Notes under the pieces: generated by a model | Told to the model about the DNA's origin: nothing | The model's database searches: none | What the model saw: only the letters and a program-made list of their open reading frames with translations | NCBI GenBank assembly: GCA_947649205.1 | Contig: CANSQM010000024.1 | Location: 1-36,546, forward strand | Length of the DNA: 36,546 nucleotides | Source of the DNA: an uncultured Enterorhabdus sp. | GTDB lineage: Bacteria; Actinomycetota; Coriobacteriia; Coriobacteriales; Eggerthellaceae | Reading direction: 5' to 3' | Shown: positions 28,785 to 36,531 of the stretch, in pieces | Layout of the letters: each line of letters starts with the position of its first letter | How positions within the stretch are numbered: the stretch's first letter is position 1 | Position numbers and translations under genes: made by a program

Positions 28785-29425
28785 TGGCCGATCCCCGTTT
28801 GTTCCGCCTGCGCGTGACCTTCCGCGAGACGGGCCGTCTGGCCCTGCTGTCCCATCTGGAAGTGGCCCGGGCCCTTGAGCGGGCCGTGCGCCGCGCAGGG
28901 CTGCCCTATGCCGTGAGCCAGGGCTTCTCGCCCCACATGCGCATCGCCTTCGGCGCGGCCCTGCCCGTGGGAGTGGGGGGCACCGCCGAGTTCTTCGACC
29001 TGTTCCTGACCGACTACGTGGCCCCCGACAAGGCCCTGGCGGCCCTTCAAGAGGCGAGCCCCGCCGATCTGTACCCCACGGCGGCCCGCTATATCGAGCA
29101 CAAGGACCCGGCGGCCTCCGTGGCCTGCCCCGTGAGCACCTACGAGGTGGAGCTCTCCGAGGCGCCGCGGGCCCTCGTGGTGCCCGAGGCCGTGACCGTG
29201 GTGCGCAAGAAGAAGGAGAAGACCCTCGCGGTGGCCGATTACCTGGTGGGCCCGGTGGCCCACCAGGGCGCGCGGGTGACCTTCACCCTCGTGTCGAAGC
29301 CCACGGGCAGCCTGCGGGCCGACGCCTTCGCCCGCGAGCTCCTGGCCGCCACCGTGGCCGCGGGCCACGGGGCCGAGGGTCTGCACCCGACGAGCTTCCT
29401 GCGCGTGGAACAGCGGGCCGAATAG
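28784..29425 (+). CDS. DUF2344 protein (TIGR03936 type), partner of the radical SAM enzyme
   Basis: The 213-residue protein begins FRLRVTFRETGRLALLSHLE, the hallmark of TIGR03936/DUF2344. It continues with HLEVARALERAVRRAGLPYA and GFSPHMRIAFGAALPVGVGG. In other genomes this domain is often fused to or adjacent to the TIGR03960 radical SAM protein, and here it overlaps it by one base. No catalytic motif can be named. The coupling suggests a complex in which it positions the substrate. Confidence 0.88.
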
Positions 29426-29461
29426 GGGTATCATAGGCCCGTCAGAGAGAAAGGAACCCCC

Positions 29462-29821
29462 ATGGACGATTGCCTGTTCTGCAAGATCGTCGCCGGCGAC
29501 ATCCCGTCGGCCAAGGTGTACGAGGACGATATCTGCTACGCCTTCGACGACATCGAGCCCGAGGCGCCGGTGCACACCCTCATCGTGCCGAAGGTGCACT
29601 ACGACAACCTGGCCGCCGGCGTGCCGGCCGAGGTCATCGGCCACATGATGAGCGTCGTGCCCGAGGTGGCGCGCCTCAAGGGCGTCGGCGAGAGCGGCTA
29701 CCGCACCGTGGTGAACACCGGCCCCGATTCCGCCGCCACGGTGGGGCACCTGCACATCCACGTGCTCGGCGGCACCAAGATGGGCCGCTTCACCTTCGAG
29801 GGAAGCCTGCGCGAGGCCTAG
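29462..29821 (+). CDS. HIT family nucleotide-binding hydrolase
   Basis: Histidine-triad hydrolase, probably acting on AMP-linked compounds such as adenosine phosphoramidates in the cytosol. The 119-residue product opens DCLFCKIVAGDIPSAKVYED, typical of HINT proteins (Cys pair). It has the catalytic triad HLHIHVLGG near residues 98-106. The AGAAAGGAA Shine-Dalgarno is 5-6 bases upstream. It lies 36 bases after the DUF2344 gene and is probably the last gene of the unit. Confidence 0.94.
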   Translation: MDDCLFCKIVAGDIPSAKVYEDDICYAFDDIEPEAPVHTLIVPKVHYDNLAAGVPAEVIGHMMSVVPEVARLKGVGESGYRTVVNTGPDSAATVGHLHIHVLGGTKMGRFTFEGSLREA

Positions 29822-29868
29822 GAGAACAGCCCTTTTGCCGCTTGCCCAAAATTTTTCGGAAATAGGGC

Positions 29869-29897
29869 TTGCGCTCAAATGGCGTTGTGCGTATACT
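29869..29897 (+). promoter_or_regulatory. Promoter of the tRNA-Asp pair
   Basis: TTGCGC (29869-29874), exactly 17 bases, TATACT (29892-29897). Transcription would start near 29904, 12 bases before the first tRNA. Confidence 0.75.
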
Positions 29898-29915
29898 ATA
29901 CGGGCTGCTTGAGAC

Positions 29916-29992
<77 letters not shown>

Positions 29993-30014
29993 TTTTCTCA
30001 AGGGCACACCGTTC

Positions 30015-30092
<78 letters not shown>

Positions 30093-30101
30093 TTTGAATT
30101 G

Positions 30102-30129
30102 AAAGGCCAGTAGTGATACTGGCCTTTTT
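30102..30129 (+). terminator. Intrinsic terminator just inside the island
   Basis: The 11-bp stem AAAGGCCAGTA/TACTGGCCTTT with loop GTGA ends in five T. It stops transcription from the tRNA-Asp promoter 10 bases after the CCA and precedes the mntA-like gene. Confidence 0.88.
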
Positions 30130-30142
30130 GCTAAGGATCAGC

Positions 30143-30442
30143 ATGGATGCCTACGGCTTGAGAGAAGAAGTAACCGCATTCATCGCCGAGCAGGCGAGGG
30201 AATGCGGGATCGAAAAAGTTATCCTCTTCGGCTCTCGCGCATCCGGCCGTTTCTCCGAGAAGAGCGATATCGATCTCGCTGTCTACGGCACATCTTTCGA
30301 CTGCTATGTCGGGCTTCTGGAGGAGAGCTGTCCGACGTTGCTGACCTTCGATTTCATCGATATGTCCCAAGAGGTGGGCGAAGGACTGCGGGAGCGCATC
30401 GCGCAAGAAGGGGTCGTTCTCTATGAAGTATGCGAACTATAA
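30143..30442 (+). CDS. MNT-domain nucleotidyltransferase, MntA-like antitoxin
   Basis: A 99-residue minimal nucleotidyltransferase with the exact GS-X10-DXD motif (G30, S31, D42, D44) and a third acidic candidate in LTFDFIDM (D70 or D73). In type VII toxin-antitoxin systems MntA transfers AMP to a tyrosine of the HEPN toxin HepT and so silences it. The start is the ATG at 30143, after TAAGGA; an open frame upstream runs through the terminator and is not used. It overlaps the HEPN gene by 20 bases, so the two are translationally coupled. Antitoxin role is inferred from the pair. Confidence 0.85.
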   Translation: MDAYGLREEVTAFIAEQARECGIEKVILFGSRASGRFSEKSDIDLAVYGTSFDCYVGLLEESCPTLLTFDFIDMSQEVGEGLRERIAQEGVVLYEVCEL

Positions 30443-30827
30443 GGCGAACCTGAACGTGCTGCGGCAAGCTCCTGAGCAGGACTTGCGAAACGAGTTTGTC
30501 CTCAGCGGTATCATCGATAAGTTCGCGATGCAATTCGAGCTCTCCTGGAAGCTGTTGCGCAAGACCCTTGAGTATGAAGGCAGACTGGATGCGGCTACGG
30601 GGTCTCCGCGGGGTATCCTCAAGGCGGCCTATGATGCGTATGATTTTATCGATGAGGGTCTCTGGCTGCGCATGCTCGATGATCGCAATGCGGCTGAACA
30701 TGTTTACGACGCGATGCTTGCCCGGCGCCTCGCCGACGACATCATCGGCTCCTACATCGTCGCTTTCGACGACCTGCTCGCCAACCTCGAGAGCCTCTAC
30801 CCGGTCGAGCTGCTCGAGACATTCTAG
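30423..30827 (+). CDS. HEPN-domain protein, HepT-like toxin (nucleotidyltransferase substrate-binding family)
   Basis: A 134-residue all-helical protein of the HI0074/TIGR01987 type. It carries the HEPN ribonuclease motif R-X4-H-X-Y as R88-NAAE-H93-V-Y95. In HepT this arginine and histidine cut RNA, and the tyrosine is the residue AMPylated by MntA. Typical family stretches are also visible: LSGIIDKFAMQFELSWKLL and RGILKAAYDAYDFID. The gene overlaps mntA by 20 bases. The order antitoxin-then-toxin is the reverse of the Shewanella hepT-mntA locus. Toxicity is untested, so a plain substrate-binding role remains possible. Confidence 0.85.
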   Translation: MKYANYKANLNVLRQAPEQDLRNEFVLSGIIDKFAMQFELSWKLLRKTLEYEGRLDAATGSPRGILKAAYDAYDFIDEGLWLRMLDDRNAAEHVYDAMLARRLADDIIGSYIVAFDDLLANLESLYPVELLETF

Positions 30828-31175
30828 CCGAGCGGAGGGTTCCGCCGGAGGGGACGGGAAAGCCGTATGCCGTATGACAATGAATATTTCGATAACCTCT
30901 CAGGTGCGATTTACATACAACAGTCTTCTGATGGAAGTGTGATGTGACGCTCATTGGCGACTTCAGCCCGTGCATGACGTCAAGCGTTGTTTCTGGCTTC
31001 TTTCTTCAAGCGACCAAGCCATGAAAATAGGGCTGTTGTTAAGTTTGCCGTGTGCAGGTAAGACGAAGCCTCAATGAGATATTACAACACCAACGTAGTA
31101 CTTTGTGTCATACAATGAACTCGAATAATGTTAGTTTTCTTTGGTTCGAGTGGTGTAGGGAAACGGGGTTCAATA
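30828..31175. other. Gene-poor island segment
   Basis: AT-richer sequence between hepT and the PH-SHOCT pseudogene. The only open frames are tiny, such as 26 codons at 30867-30947 (MPYDNEYFDN...), with no recognisable match and a poor ribosome site. A TACAAT at 31111-31116 could be a -10 for the downstream gene, but no -35 is seen. Decayed cargo is likely. Confidence 0.4.
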
Positions 31176-31954
31176 ATGGTCAGATTGGGTAATGACGAGG
31201 TTGTCTTGCTTCAAGTGGATGATGTGATTTTCCACTCTGATAGCAAGGGCGTATTCGACGTATCCTCCCATAGCGGATCTCTCACTCTGACCAACAAGAG
31301 AGAGTTGTCTTCTCTTACTCTGTGGGGCTAATAAAGAAGACTGAAGAAACAATTGAAATCGGTCTTGAAGATATTAAAATTTTCGAGGGTGTACTTCAGT
31401 TTAGGCCGACCGTTCGCAAAGAAAAGGTGGGGTACGTCTCTCTTGTCGCATACCTCAATAATAAGGAATATGAGTTTGATTTTCTCCAAAAAGACAAGAA
31501 GAAGATGTTGCTCTTTGCTAACGAGACCAACAAAGCCGTTACGGGAATGTGTGATTATTGGACGATAGAGGATATTGGAGGAAAAAGTATTTCGAAGACT
31601 CTTCGCGGGGCCACTGGGACTGCAGCGCCTGTTATTTCTGACTTGGCGGACGTGGCAAAGCCGTTTGTGCCTATTGCAGATGCTGTCATTAGTTCGAAGG
31701 CGAAAGCTGCGACTGGGGTAACTGGGGCATTGGGAGCTGTAGTTAGTGCGGCTATAAGCAAAAACAGTGGTGTTCCTAAATCCACCCTACCAGACGTTGT
31801 TGCAATCGAAGAGACAAACGAGCGAGTTTTGGGGGCTTTCGCGTCTTTAGATGAGCAAATCGAAGCTTTGCAGAAGCTAAAAGAACTCTGTGATGCAGGT
31901 ATTCTCACTGACGAAGAGTTTCTGGCAAAAAAGAAGCAAATCATGGGGCTATAG
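31176..31954 (+). pseudogene. PH-like/SHOCT protein, frame broken at an (AG)4 repeat
   Basis: Two adjacent frames together encode one protein. The first part (31176-31330) has LLQVDDVIFHSDSKGVFD and SLTLTNKR, the start of a bacterial PH-like fold. The second part (210 codons to 31954) continues with GLIKKTEETIEIGLEDIKIF and ends in a SHOCT motif, LKELCDAGILTDEEFLAKK. Removing one AG from the repeat at 31297-31304 joins them as TNKR-VVFSYSVGLIKK in a single frame of about 258 residues. The start could be the ATG at 31176 or 31128. A GTG at 31322 could start the second half alone. The central Ala/Gly-rich stretch (TGVTGALGAVVSAA) is a hydrophobic hairpin-like segment. Function unknown; SHOCT proteins are often membrane-linked. 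Confidence 0.75.
31297..31304 (+). repeat. (AG)4 dinucleotide repeat at the frameshift
   Basis: Four AG units sit exactly where the PH-SHOCT reading frame breaks. Three units would restore the frame. Dinucleotide repeats slip in replication, so the break may be reversible. Confidence 0.7.
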
Positions 31955-32162
31955 TGGCTTTATGAGTATCAAAGGGTGATTCGCTCGACGCGAGATCAAT
32001 GCGGCACCTATTTGGGCGGCATGGATGCCAGAAGAGCCGTTTCTTTTGATGTAGCCGTTGCGTCCCTATGAAGCCTATGATAAAAATGCTTCGGCGGCTG
32101 GATAAGCTACCTCCAAGCGCCGGGGGCTTATCCCCTAGCAACTTTTTACTAGGCGGTGCGCC
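31955..32162. other. Non-coding island segment
   Basis: No gene recognised between the SHOCT pseudogene and the DUF3800 fragment. A small GGGG-cttat-CCCC hairpin near 32125 precedes an AT-rich ACTTTTTACT, too weak to call a terminator. Confidence 0.35.
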
Positions 32163-32294
32163 TTGCCAGAACTATCGATCTTCGTAGATGAAAGCGAAGA
32201 CAAGTGTATGCGCGCACATTATTTTATCCTGGCCCTTGTTCTTCACGTCGGAGGTCGCGAGTTCGAGTCTCGTACATCCCGCCATCGAATGTAA
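32163..32294 (+). pseudogene. DUF3800 protein, N-terminal fragment cut at the attachment site
   Basis: From a TTG at 32163, with AGGCGG six bases upstream, the frame reads PELSIFVDESEDKCMRAHYF, very like the start of DUF3800 proteins (…FVDESGD…). The following ILALVLH runs straight into the tRNA-Asp 3' repeat at 32243, where the frame continues as nonsense to a stop at 32294. Only about 27 true residues remain. This shows that the island boundary was made by joining the tRNA repeat into, or deleting from, a DUF3800 gene. The match rests on a short stretch. Confidence 0.6.
32243..32285 (+). repeat. Right attachment-site copy (tRNA-Asp 3' end)
   Basis: An exact 43-base copy of the tRNA-Asp anticodon stem to CCA. 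It cannot form a tRNA because the 5' half is absent. A strong terminator follows within 8 bases, probably the original terminator of the tRNA operon. Confidence 0.85.
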
Positions 32295-32324
32295 AACCGC
32301 CGTCCTTCGGGATGGCGGTTTTTT
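32293..32324 (+). terminator. Intrinsic terminator after the right attachment copy
   Basis: The 13-bp stem AAAACCGCCGTCC/GGATGGCGGTTTT (one G-T) with loop TTCG leads into six T. Its place relative to the tRNA 3' end suggests it ended the tRNA-Asp transcript before the island entered. The next 225 bases to the LysR gene hold no gene. Confidence 0.85.
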
Positions 32325-32549
32325 GCATATTAGCCCAGCTAAAACCATGGGGGAGAAGGCAGGCCGGGTGCCTCGTGCTTGCTTCTCAGCCCCCTTGGGC
32401 TTACGTCCGTAACGACCCCGCCGACTGGGGCATTGTAGCAGCCTATGCGGGGATGCTATGGGGAAGGCCGGAGAAGGGGGAGGGAGCTCTGCGGAGTTTG
32501 TGGCCGTGGTGGGGACGGAGCCCTTCGCGGCAAACTTCCCTCGGGAGGC

Positions 32550-33491
32550 TCAGGAGTTCAGCTCGGCCTCGGCGGTGTAGGTGAAGTAGCCCTCGGGGAT
32601 GCGCTCGCGCACGAAGTCGGCGAAGGCCCGGGCCTCGTCGGAGCGCGGGGCGCCGGAGGGCCAGGTGAGCGAGACCGGGTACCACATGGTGTCGGTGGCC
32701 ACCTTGAAGCGGACGATGCCCGGCTCGTGGCGGTAGCGGTTCGCGATGCACTCGGGCAGGGTGGCCCAGCCGAGTCCGGCCCGCACCCCCTCCACCATGG
32801 CCTCATGGGTATCGAAGCAGGCCACCATGTTGTGCTCCCGCAGGGAGATGCCGTAGCGCTCGCGGAAGTGGCGGTTTCCCACCATGTGGCGGCCGGAGTG
32901 CCACTCGTAGACGATCATGGGCCATTTCAGCAGCGTGTCCACCGGCACCGGGGTCAGAAACTGGTTGTAGGGGGCCTTGTCCGGAGCCAGGAACACGAGC
33001 TTCTTATAGCCGAGCACCTCGCTGATGATGCCCGGCTCCATGGGCTGGTTCTCCAGAATGGCGAAGTCCAGCTCGCCGTCCTTCAGCTTCTGCACGAGCT
33101 CGGGCTCGTAGCCGGCGTCCAGGTGCACCCGGGCGCCGGGCGCCTCTTCCAGATAGGCGGCCACGAGCTGCGGCAGCAAGCTCACCCCGTCGGCGAAGCT
33201 CATGCCCACGGTCACGTTGGCGGGGAAGTGCTCGTCGATGGCGGCGATCTGGGAGGCGAGCACCCGTTCCATATCGGCCACGTTCTGGGCGAACTTCACA
33301 ACGACCTTGCCGGCCTGGGTGAGGGAGATGCCCGTGGAGGTGCGGTTGATGAGCTGAGTGCCGAACTGCTTCTCAATGGTGGCGATCTTCTGGGAGAGTC
33401 CCGGGCGGGACATATAGAGCTGATTCGCCGCCTGGGAGAGGCTCTTGGCCTTGGAGAGAACGAGCAGGACCTCAACGTCATTGAATAGCAT
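32550..33491 (-). CDS. LysR-type transcriptional regulator
   Basis: A 313-residue activator/repressor with an N-terminal winged helix-turn-helix (about 1-60: SLSQAANQLYMSRPGLSQKI, followed by INRTSTGISLTQAG) and a LysR effector-binding domain. The ATG at 33491 has a GAGGGGAG Shine-Dalgarno. It is transcribed divergently from the molybdopterin oxidoreductase gene, 412 bases away, and the gap holds palindromic operator candidates, so it most likely regulates that gene. The inducer is probably the enzyme substrate or a relative; this is not visible in the sequence. Confidence 0.93.
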   Translation of the reverse strand: MLFNDVEVLLVLSKAKSLSQAANQLYMSRPGLSQKIATIEKQFGTQLINRTSTGISLTQAGKVVVKFAQNVADMERVLASQIAAIDEHFPANVTVGMSFADGVSLLPQLVAAYLEEAPGARVHLDAGYEPELVQKLKDGELDFAILENQPMEPGIISEVLGYKKLVFLAPDKAPYNQFLTPVPVDTLLKWPMIVYEWHSGRHMVGNRHFRERYGISLREHNMVACFDTHEAMVEGVRAGLGWATLPECIANRYRHEPGIVRFKVATDTMWYPVSLTWPSGAPRSDEARAFADFVRERIPEGYFTYTAEAELNS

Positions 33492-33610
33492 GCTGCTCCC
33501 CTCTTGGATGGAAGGAACCGCCAGAGCGATGCCGCGCGGGGCGAACAGAGCTACCGAAAGCGGGGACAGCGCGGACCCGTTCGCTGCGTGCCGAATCGCT
33601 CGCGGACCGC

Positions 33611-33675
33611 GGGCGAATACGCATATGCCCTAGATTAAACAATGCTCACCAGGGGTTAGTCCAGGGTATTCGCCC
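33611..33675. promoter_or_regulatory. Inverted repeat GGGCGAATAC...GTATTCGCCC near the LysR promoter
   Basis: Ten-base arms at 33611-33620 and 33666-33675 match perfectly, 45 bases apart. The left arm overlaps the predicted -10 of the lysR promoter, which suits autoregulation through looping or paired dimers. Confidence 0.45.
33614..33642 (-). promoter_or_regulatory. Possible promoter of the LysR gene
   Basis: Minus strand: TTGTTT (33637-33642), 17 bases, TATTCG (33614-33619). The 5' UTR would be about 115 bases. The -10 is imperfect. Confidence 0.45.
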
Positions 33676-33693
33676 AAATCGGTGAAGTTCTTT

Positions 33694-33753
33694 TTACCTG
33701 CTGCTGTAAGGAATTGCTCCATGAACGGTTTGCTTTACAGCTCCTGTAAGGAA
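33694..33753. promoter_or_regulatory. Phased TTAC...GTAA palindromes, LysR operator candidate
   Basis: TTAC-N7-GTAA with the wider palindrome TTACAG-CTC-CTGTAA (33735-33749) fits the T-N11-A LysR box. A second TTAC-N8-GTAA lies at 33694-33709. The decamer CTGTAAGGAA recurs at 33704 and 33744, exactly 40 bases apart, about four helical turns. Confidence 0.6.
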
Positions 33754-33803
33754 GTGGAGCGGCGAATTGGTGACTGACGCGGTAGCGATAAGGGCCGACT
33801 CCC

Positions 33804-33809
33804 TATGAT
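33804..33809 (+). promoter_or_regulatory. -10 candidate of the molybdoenzyme gene
   Basis: TATGAT with no good -35 at 17 bases (GGTAGC), as expected for an activator-dependent promoter. Transcription near 33816 would put the palindrome at 33742 around -74, close to where LysR proteins bind. Confidence 0.45.
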
Positions 33810-33903
33810 CTAACCACAAGGGGGAAGTCCCTATCCGCAGGGTGTGCGCGAGACGGCGGGGCGGGGCGACCCTGGAATCCGAGAGGAAGAAGAGGAGGAA
33901 TCG

Positions 33904-36531
33904 ATGGACAAACAAGGGATCATCGAGGCCAGTCGCAAGCGTCGCGAAGGTGAGCGCATCTTCTACACGTCCTGCCCGGCCAACGGCTGTTGGGACTCGG
34001 CCTGCGTGCTGAAGTGCCACGTGAAGGACGAGAAGCTCATCGCCGTTGAGCCCGACGACTCTGTCAACCCCAACGACAGCCGCGAGGATTGCGGCTGGGA
34101 GAACACCTGGAAGGGCAACGTGCAGATGCGCCCCTGTGCCATGGGCCATTCCTGGAAGAAGGAGCTCCATGCCGACACGCGCCTTCTGCATCCCATGAAG
34201 CGCGTGGGCGAAAAGGGCCCCGGCCGCGGCTACTTCGTGCAGATCAGCTGGGAAGAGGCGCTCGACACCATTGCCGAGAAGATGAAGGAGATCAAGGAGA
34301 AGTACGGCCCCTACGGCATCTTCCACTCCCAGTACCCCTCCTTCGAGAAGAACGGCTTCCCGCTGGCTCCCTGGTGGGAGGCGGGCTTCGGCGCTTGGGG
34401 CGAGCACTCCACGTCGGGTCATGCCGCTGGCGAGATGCTGCACCTCGGCGTCGACCTGACGAAGGTCACGCGCGGTCTGCAGAACGCCATGCCCGGCTTC
34501 GAGGCGCCCGATCTGTTCAACTCCAAGCTCTTTATCATGTGGGGCATGGATCCGGTGGTCGCCTGGTTCGGCCCGACGTCCTACTACATGCACCTGGCCC
34601 ACGAGTACGGCTGCAAGACCATCGTCATCGATCCGCGCTACACGCAGTCGGCCGAGCTTCTGGCCGATCAGTGGATTCCGATTCGCCCCGGCACCGACCT
34701 GGCCATGATGCTGGCCGTGGCGCAGGTGCTCTTCGAGGAGGATCTGGTCGATCACGAGTTCATCGACGAGTGGGTCGACGCGGAAGGCTATGAGGAATGG
34801 CGCGCCTACGTGATGGGCGAGGGCGAAGACGGTATCAAGAAGACGCCGGAGTGGGCCGCCCCCATCACCGCTGTGCCCGCCGACACCATCCGCGAGTTTG
34901 CCCGCCTGTACGGCACCGAGAAGCCGGTGCACCTCCAGTACTTCTACTCCTGCGCGAAGCGCCACATGGGCGACTATTCGGCGTCGGCGTCGATGCTCTT
35001 GCAGGCCATGACCGGCAACATCGCCTGCCACGGCGGCTGCGAGTCGGGCGCTTGCCTGCCCACGCCCGGCCGTGTGCCCGCCCCGCGCGCCGATTTCGGC
35101 CGCAATCCGGGCGATTACCAGGTGCCGGTGCTGTTCAACAACAACTGCCTCACCGAGATCCTGGCCCGCCAGGACGACTACTGGAGCGGTAAGATCAGCG
35201 AGGAGGAGTTCCGCCATCTCATCGGAAGCCCCACCAACGAGAGCCCGCTGCCGAATATCCAGATGATCATCTTCGAGAACAACTACGGCAACAACCACTC
35301 CAATGTGAACAAGCGCTTCGCCGGCATGGCGGGCACGGAGTTCAACTGGGGCTTCCAGTGGCACATGAACCAGCCCACCGCCGAGCTGTGCGACATCATC
35401 CTGCCGGCCCCTGTGTGGCAGTTCGAGGGCATGGACGAGTACATGTACGGCCACCAGCGCTTCGTGAGCGGCCCCAATGGCATGCGCAACTACTTCACCT
35501 TCTGCGGCCGCGGCCTGGACTTCCCGGGCGAGGTGCGCTCCAAGGAATGGGTGTGGACCGAGATCGCCAAGCGCCTCGGCGACGAGGTGGTGGAGGGCTA
35601 CAACCCCCGCATGAAGGACGTGCCGGTGGAGCAGTGGGTCGACGCCCAGGAGGCCATCTACAAGGAGGCTTTCGAGAAATGGGCCGACAACGCCACCATC
35701 ATGGCCTACCTCGGCTACGACCATCGCCCCACTTGGGAGGAGTTCAACGCCAAACCGGTCATCCGCACCGAGATCGATGAGCCCTACTACCCGTTCAAGT
35801 CGGCGCTCGACAAGGGCGAGAGCCCGTTCGGCACCCCCACGAAGAAGATCGAGTTCGCCTCGAACTTCGTGAAGACCCACGATATGACCGAGAGCCGTTG
35901 GCGCGGTCGCATCGATCCGATGCCGGTGTGGAGCCCGAGCTACGTGGAAGGCGACATCTCCACTGCCTCCAACGACGGCTTCTACAACCCGAAGGTGAAG
36001 AAGTACCCGCTCTCCCTCGTGACCCCGGTGTCGGTGTACCGCCAGCATTCCAGCAACGACAACAACCCCTTCATGCGCGAGGACGTCTATCGCCACGCCG
36101 TGTGGATCTCCGGCGTGGACGCCAAGGCCCGCGGCATCAAGGACGGCGACATCTGCCGCGTGTACAGCGATCGGGGCGAGACGGTGCTGACCGCCTACGT
36201 CACCAACCGCTGCATGCCGGGCACCGCTGCCGTGCACCATGGCGGCTGGTACCAGACCAACGGCGAGACGTCCGAGATGAACGTGTTCGGCCAGGATATG
36301 CGCGGTACCCCCAACATCCTGCTCGACGACGGGCACCTGCCCCACATCCTGGGCGCGCTCATCATCGCCGGTCTGTGCGAGGTGGAGAAGGTGGCCGACG
36401 GCGACGCCGAGGGCTTCGGCACCGAGTCTCAGCGCGGCGGCCTGCGTGGCGCGAAGGTGGCCATCGACGCCCGCGACGAGCTCGCGAAGAAGGACGGCGC
36501 CCGCGACGCGGCGGCCGAGGCCTGCGAGTAG
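33904..36531 (+). CDS. DMSO-reductase-family molybdopterin oxidoreductase, catalytic subunit, no Tat signal
   Basis: A large molybdopterin (bis-MGD) enzyme of 875 residues. The N-terminus has a cysteine set C24, C29, C34, C38 and later C78 (MRPCAMG) in the place of the FS0 [4Fe-4S] site. The core motifs follow: HPMKRVGEKGPGRGYFVQISWEEAL, GEHSTSGHAAGE (S169 aligns with the Mo-ligand Ser of DmsA), SKLFIMWGMDPV, IRPGTDLAMMLAV and a C-terminal MGD-binding domain (SLVTPVSVYRQHSSNDNNP). There is no twin-arginine leader, so it is probably cytosolic, unlike most relatives. The ATG at 33904 is preceded by AGGAGGAA. A ferredoxin-like partner is expected just beyond the window. The substrate is not predictable. 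The length and leaderless form recall pyrogallol-phloroglucinol transhydroxylase, but this is a weak link. Confidence 0.9.
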   Translation: MDKQGIIEASRKRREGERIFYTSCPANGCWDSACVLKCHVKDEKLIAVEPDDSVNPNDSREDCGWENTWKGNVQMRPCAMGHSWKKELHADTRLLHPMKRVGEKGPGRGYFVQISWEEALDTIAEKMKEIKEKYGPYGIFHSQYPSFEKNGFPLAPWWEAGFGAWGEHSTSGHAAGEMLHLGVDLTKVTRGLQNAMPGFEAPDLFNSKLFIMWGMDPVVAWFGPTSYYMHLAHEYGCKTIVIDPRYTQSAELLADQWIPIRPGTDLAMMLAVAQVLFEEDLVDHEFIDEWVDAEGYEEWRAYVMGEGEDGIKKTPEWAAPITAVPADTIREFARLYGTEKPVHLQYFYSCAKRHMGDYSASASMLLQAMTGNIACHGGCESGACLPTPGRVPAPRADFGRNPGDYQVPVLFNNNCLTEILARQDDYWSGKISEEEFRHLIGSPTNESPLPNIQMIIFENNYGNNHSNVNKRFAGMAGTEFNWGFQWHMNQPTAELCDIILPAPVWQFEGMDEYMYGHQRFVSGPNGMRNYFTFCGRGLDFPGEVRSKEWVWTEIAKRLGDEVVEGYNPRMKDVPVEQWVDAQEAIYKEAFEKWADNATIMAYLGYDHRPTWEEFNAKPVIRTEIDEPYYPFKSALDKGESPFGTPTKKIEFASNFVKTHDMTESRWRGRIDPMPVWSPSYVEGDISTASNDGFYNPKVKKYPLSLVTPVSVYRQHSSNDNNPFMREDVYRHAVWISGVDAKARGIKDGDICRVYSDRGETVLTAYVTNRCMPGTAAVHHGGWYQTNGETSEMNVFGQDMRGTPNILLDDGHLPHILGALIIAGLCEVEKVADGDAEGFGTESQRGGLRGAKVAIDARDELAKKDGARDAAAEACE

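Larger units (their letters stand above)
30093..32285 (+). mobile_element. Integrative-element remnant in tRNA-Asp, no integrase
   Basis: About 2.2 kb bounded by tRNA-Asp copy 2 and a 43-base copy of its 3' end. The segment is visibly AT-richer and less biased in codon use than the flanking genes, most strongly from 30830 to 32240. It carries a HepT/MntA-like pair, a frame-broken PH-SHOCT gene and a DUF3800 fragment. No integrase, excisionase or conjugation gene is visible, so it is probably a deletion derivative, or is moved by an integrase elsewhere. Confidence 0.72.

Noticed and set aside
30867..30947. 26-codon open frame in the island
   Set aside because: Weak ribosome site and no recognisable homology; kept only as a note on the gene-poor segment.
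32188..32412. 74-codon open frame across the right attachment copy
   Set aside because: Out of frame with the DUF3800 fragment and made mostly of tRNA and terminator sequence.
33694..36345. 883-codon minus-strand open frame opposite the molybdoenzyme
   Set aside because: His/Gly/Val-rich shadow with no ribosome site or family motif.
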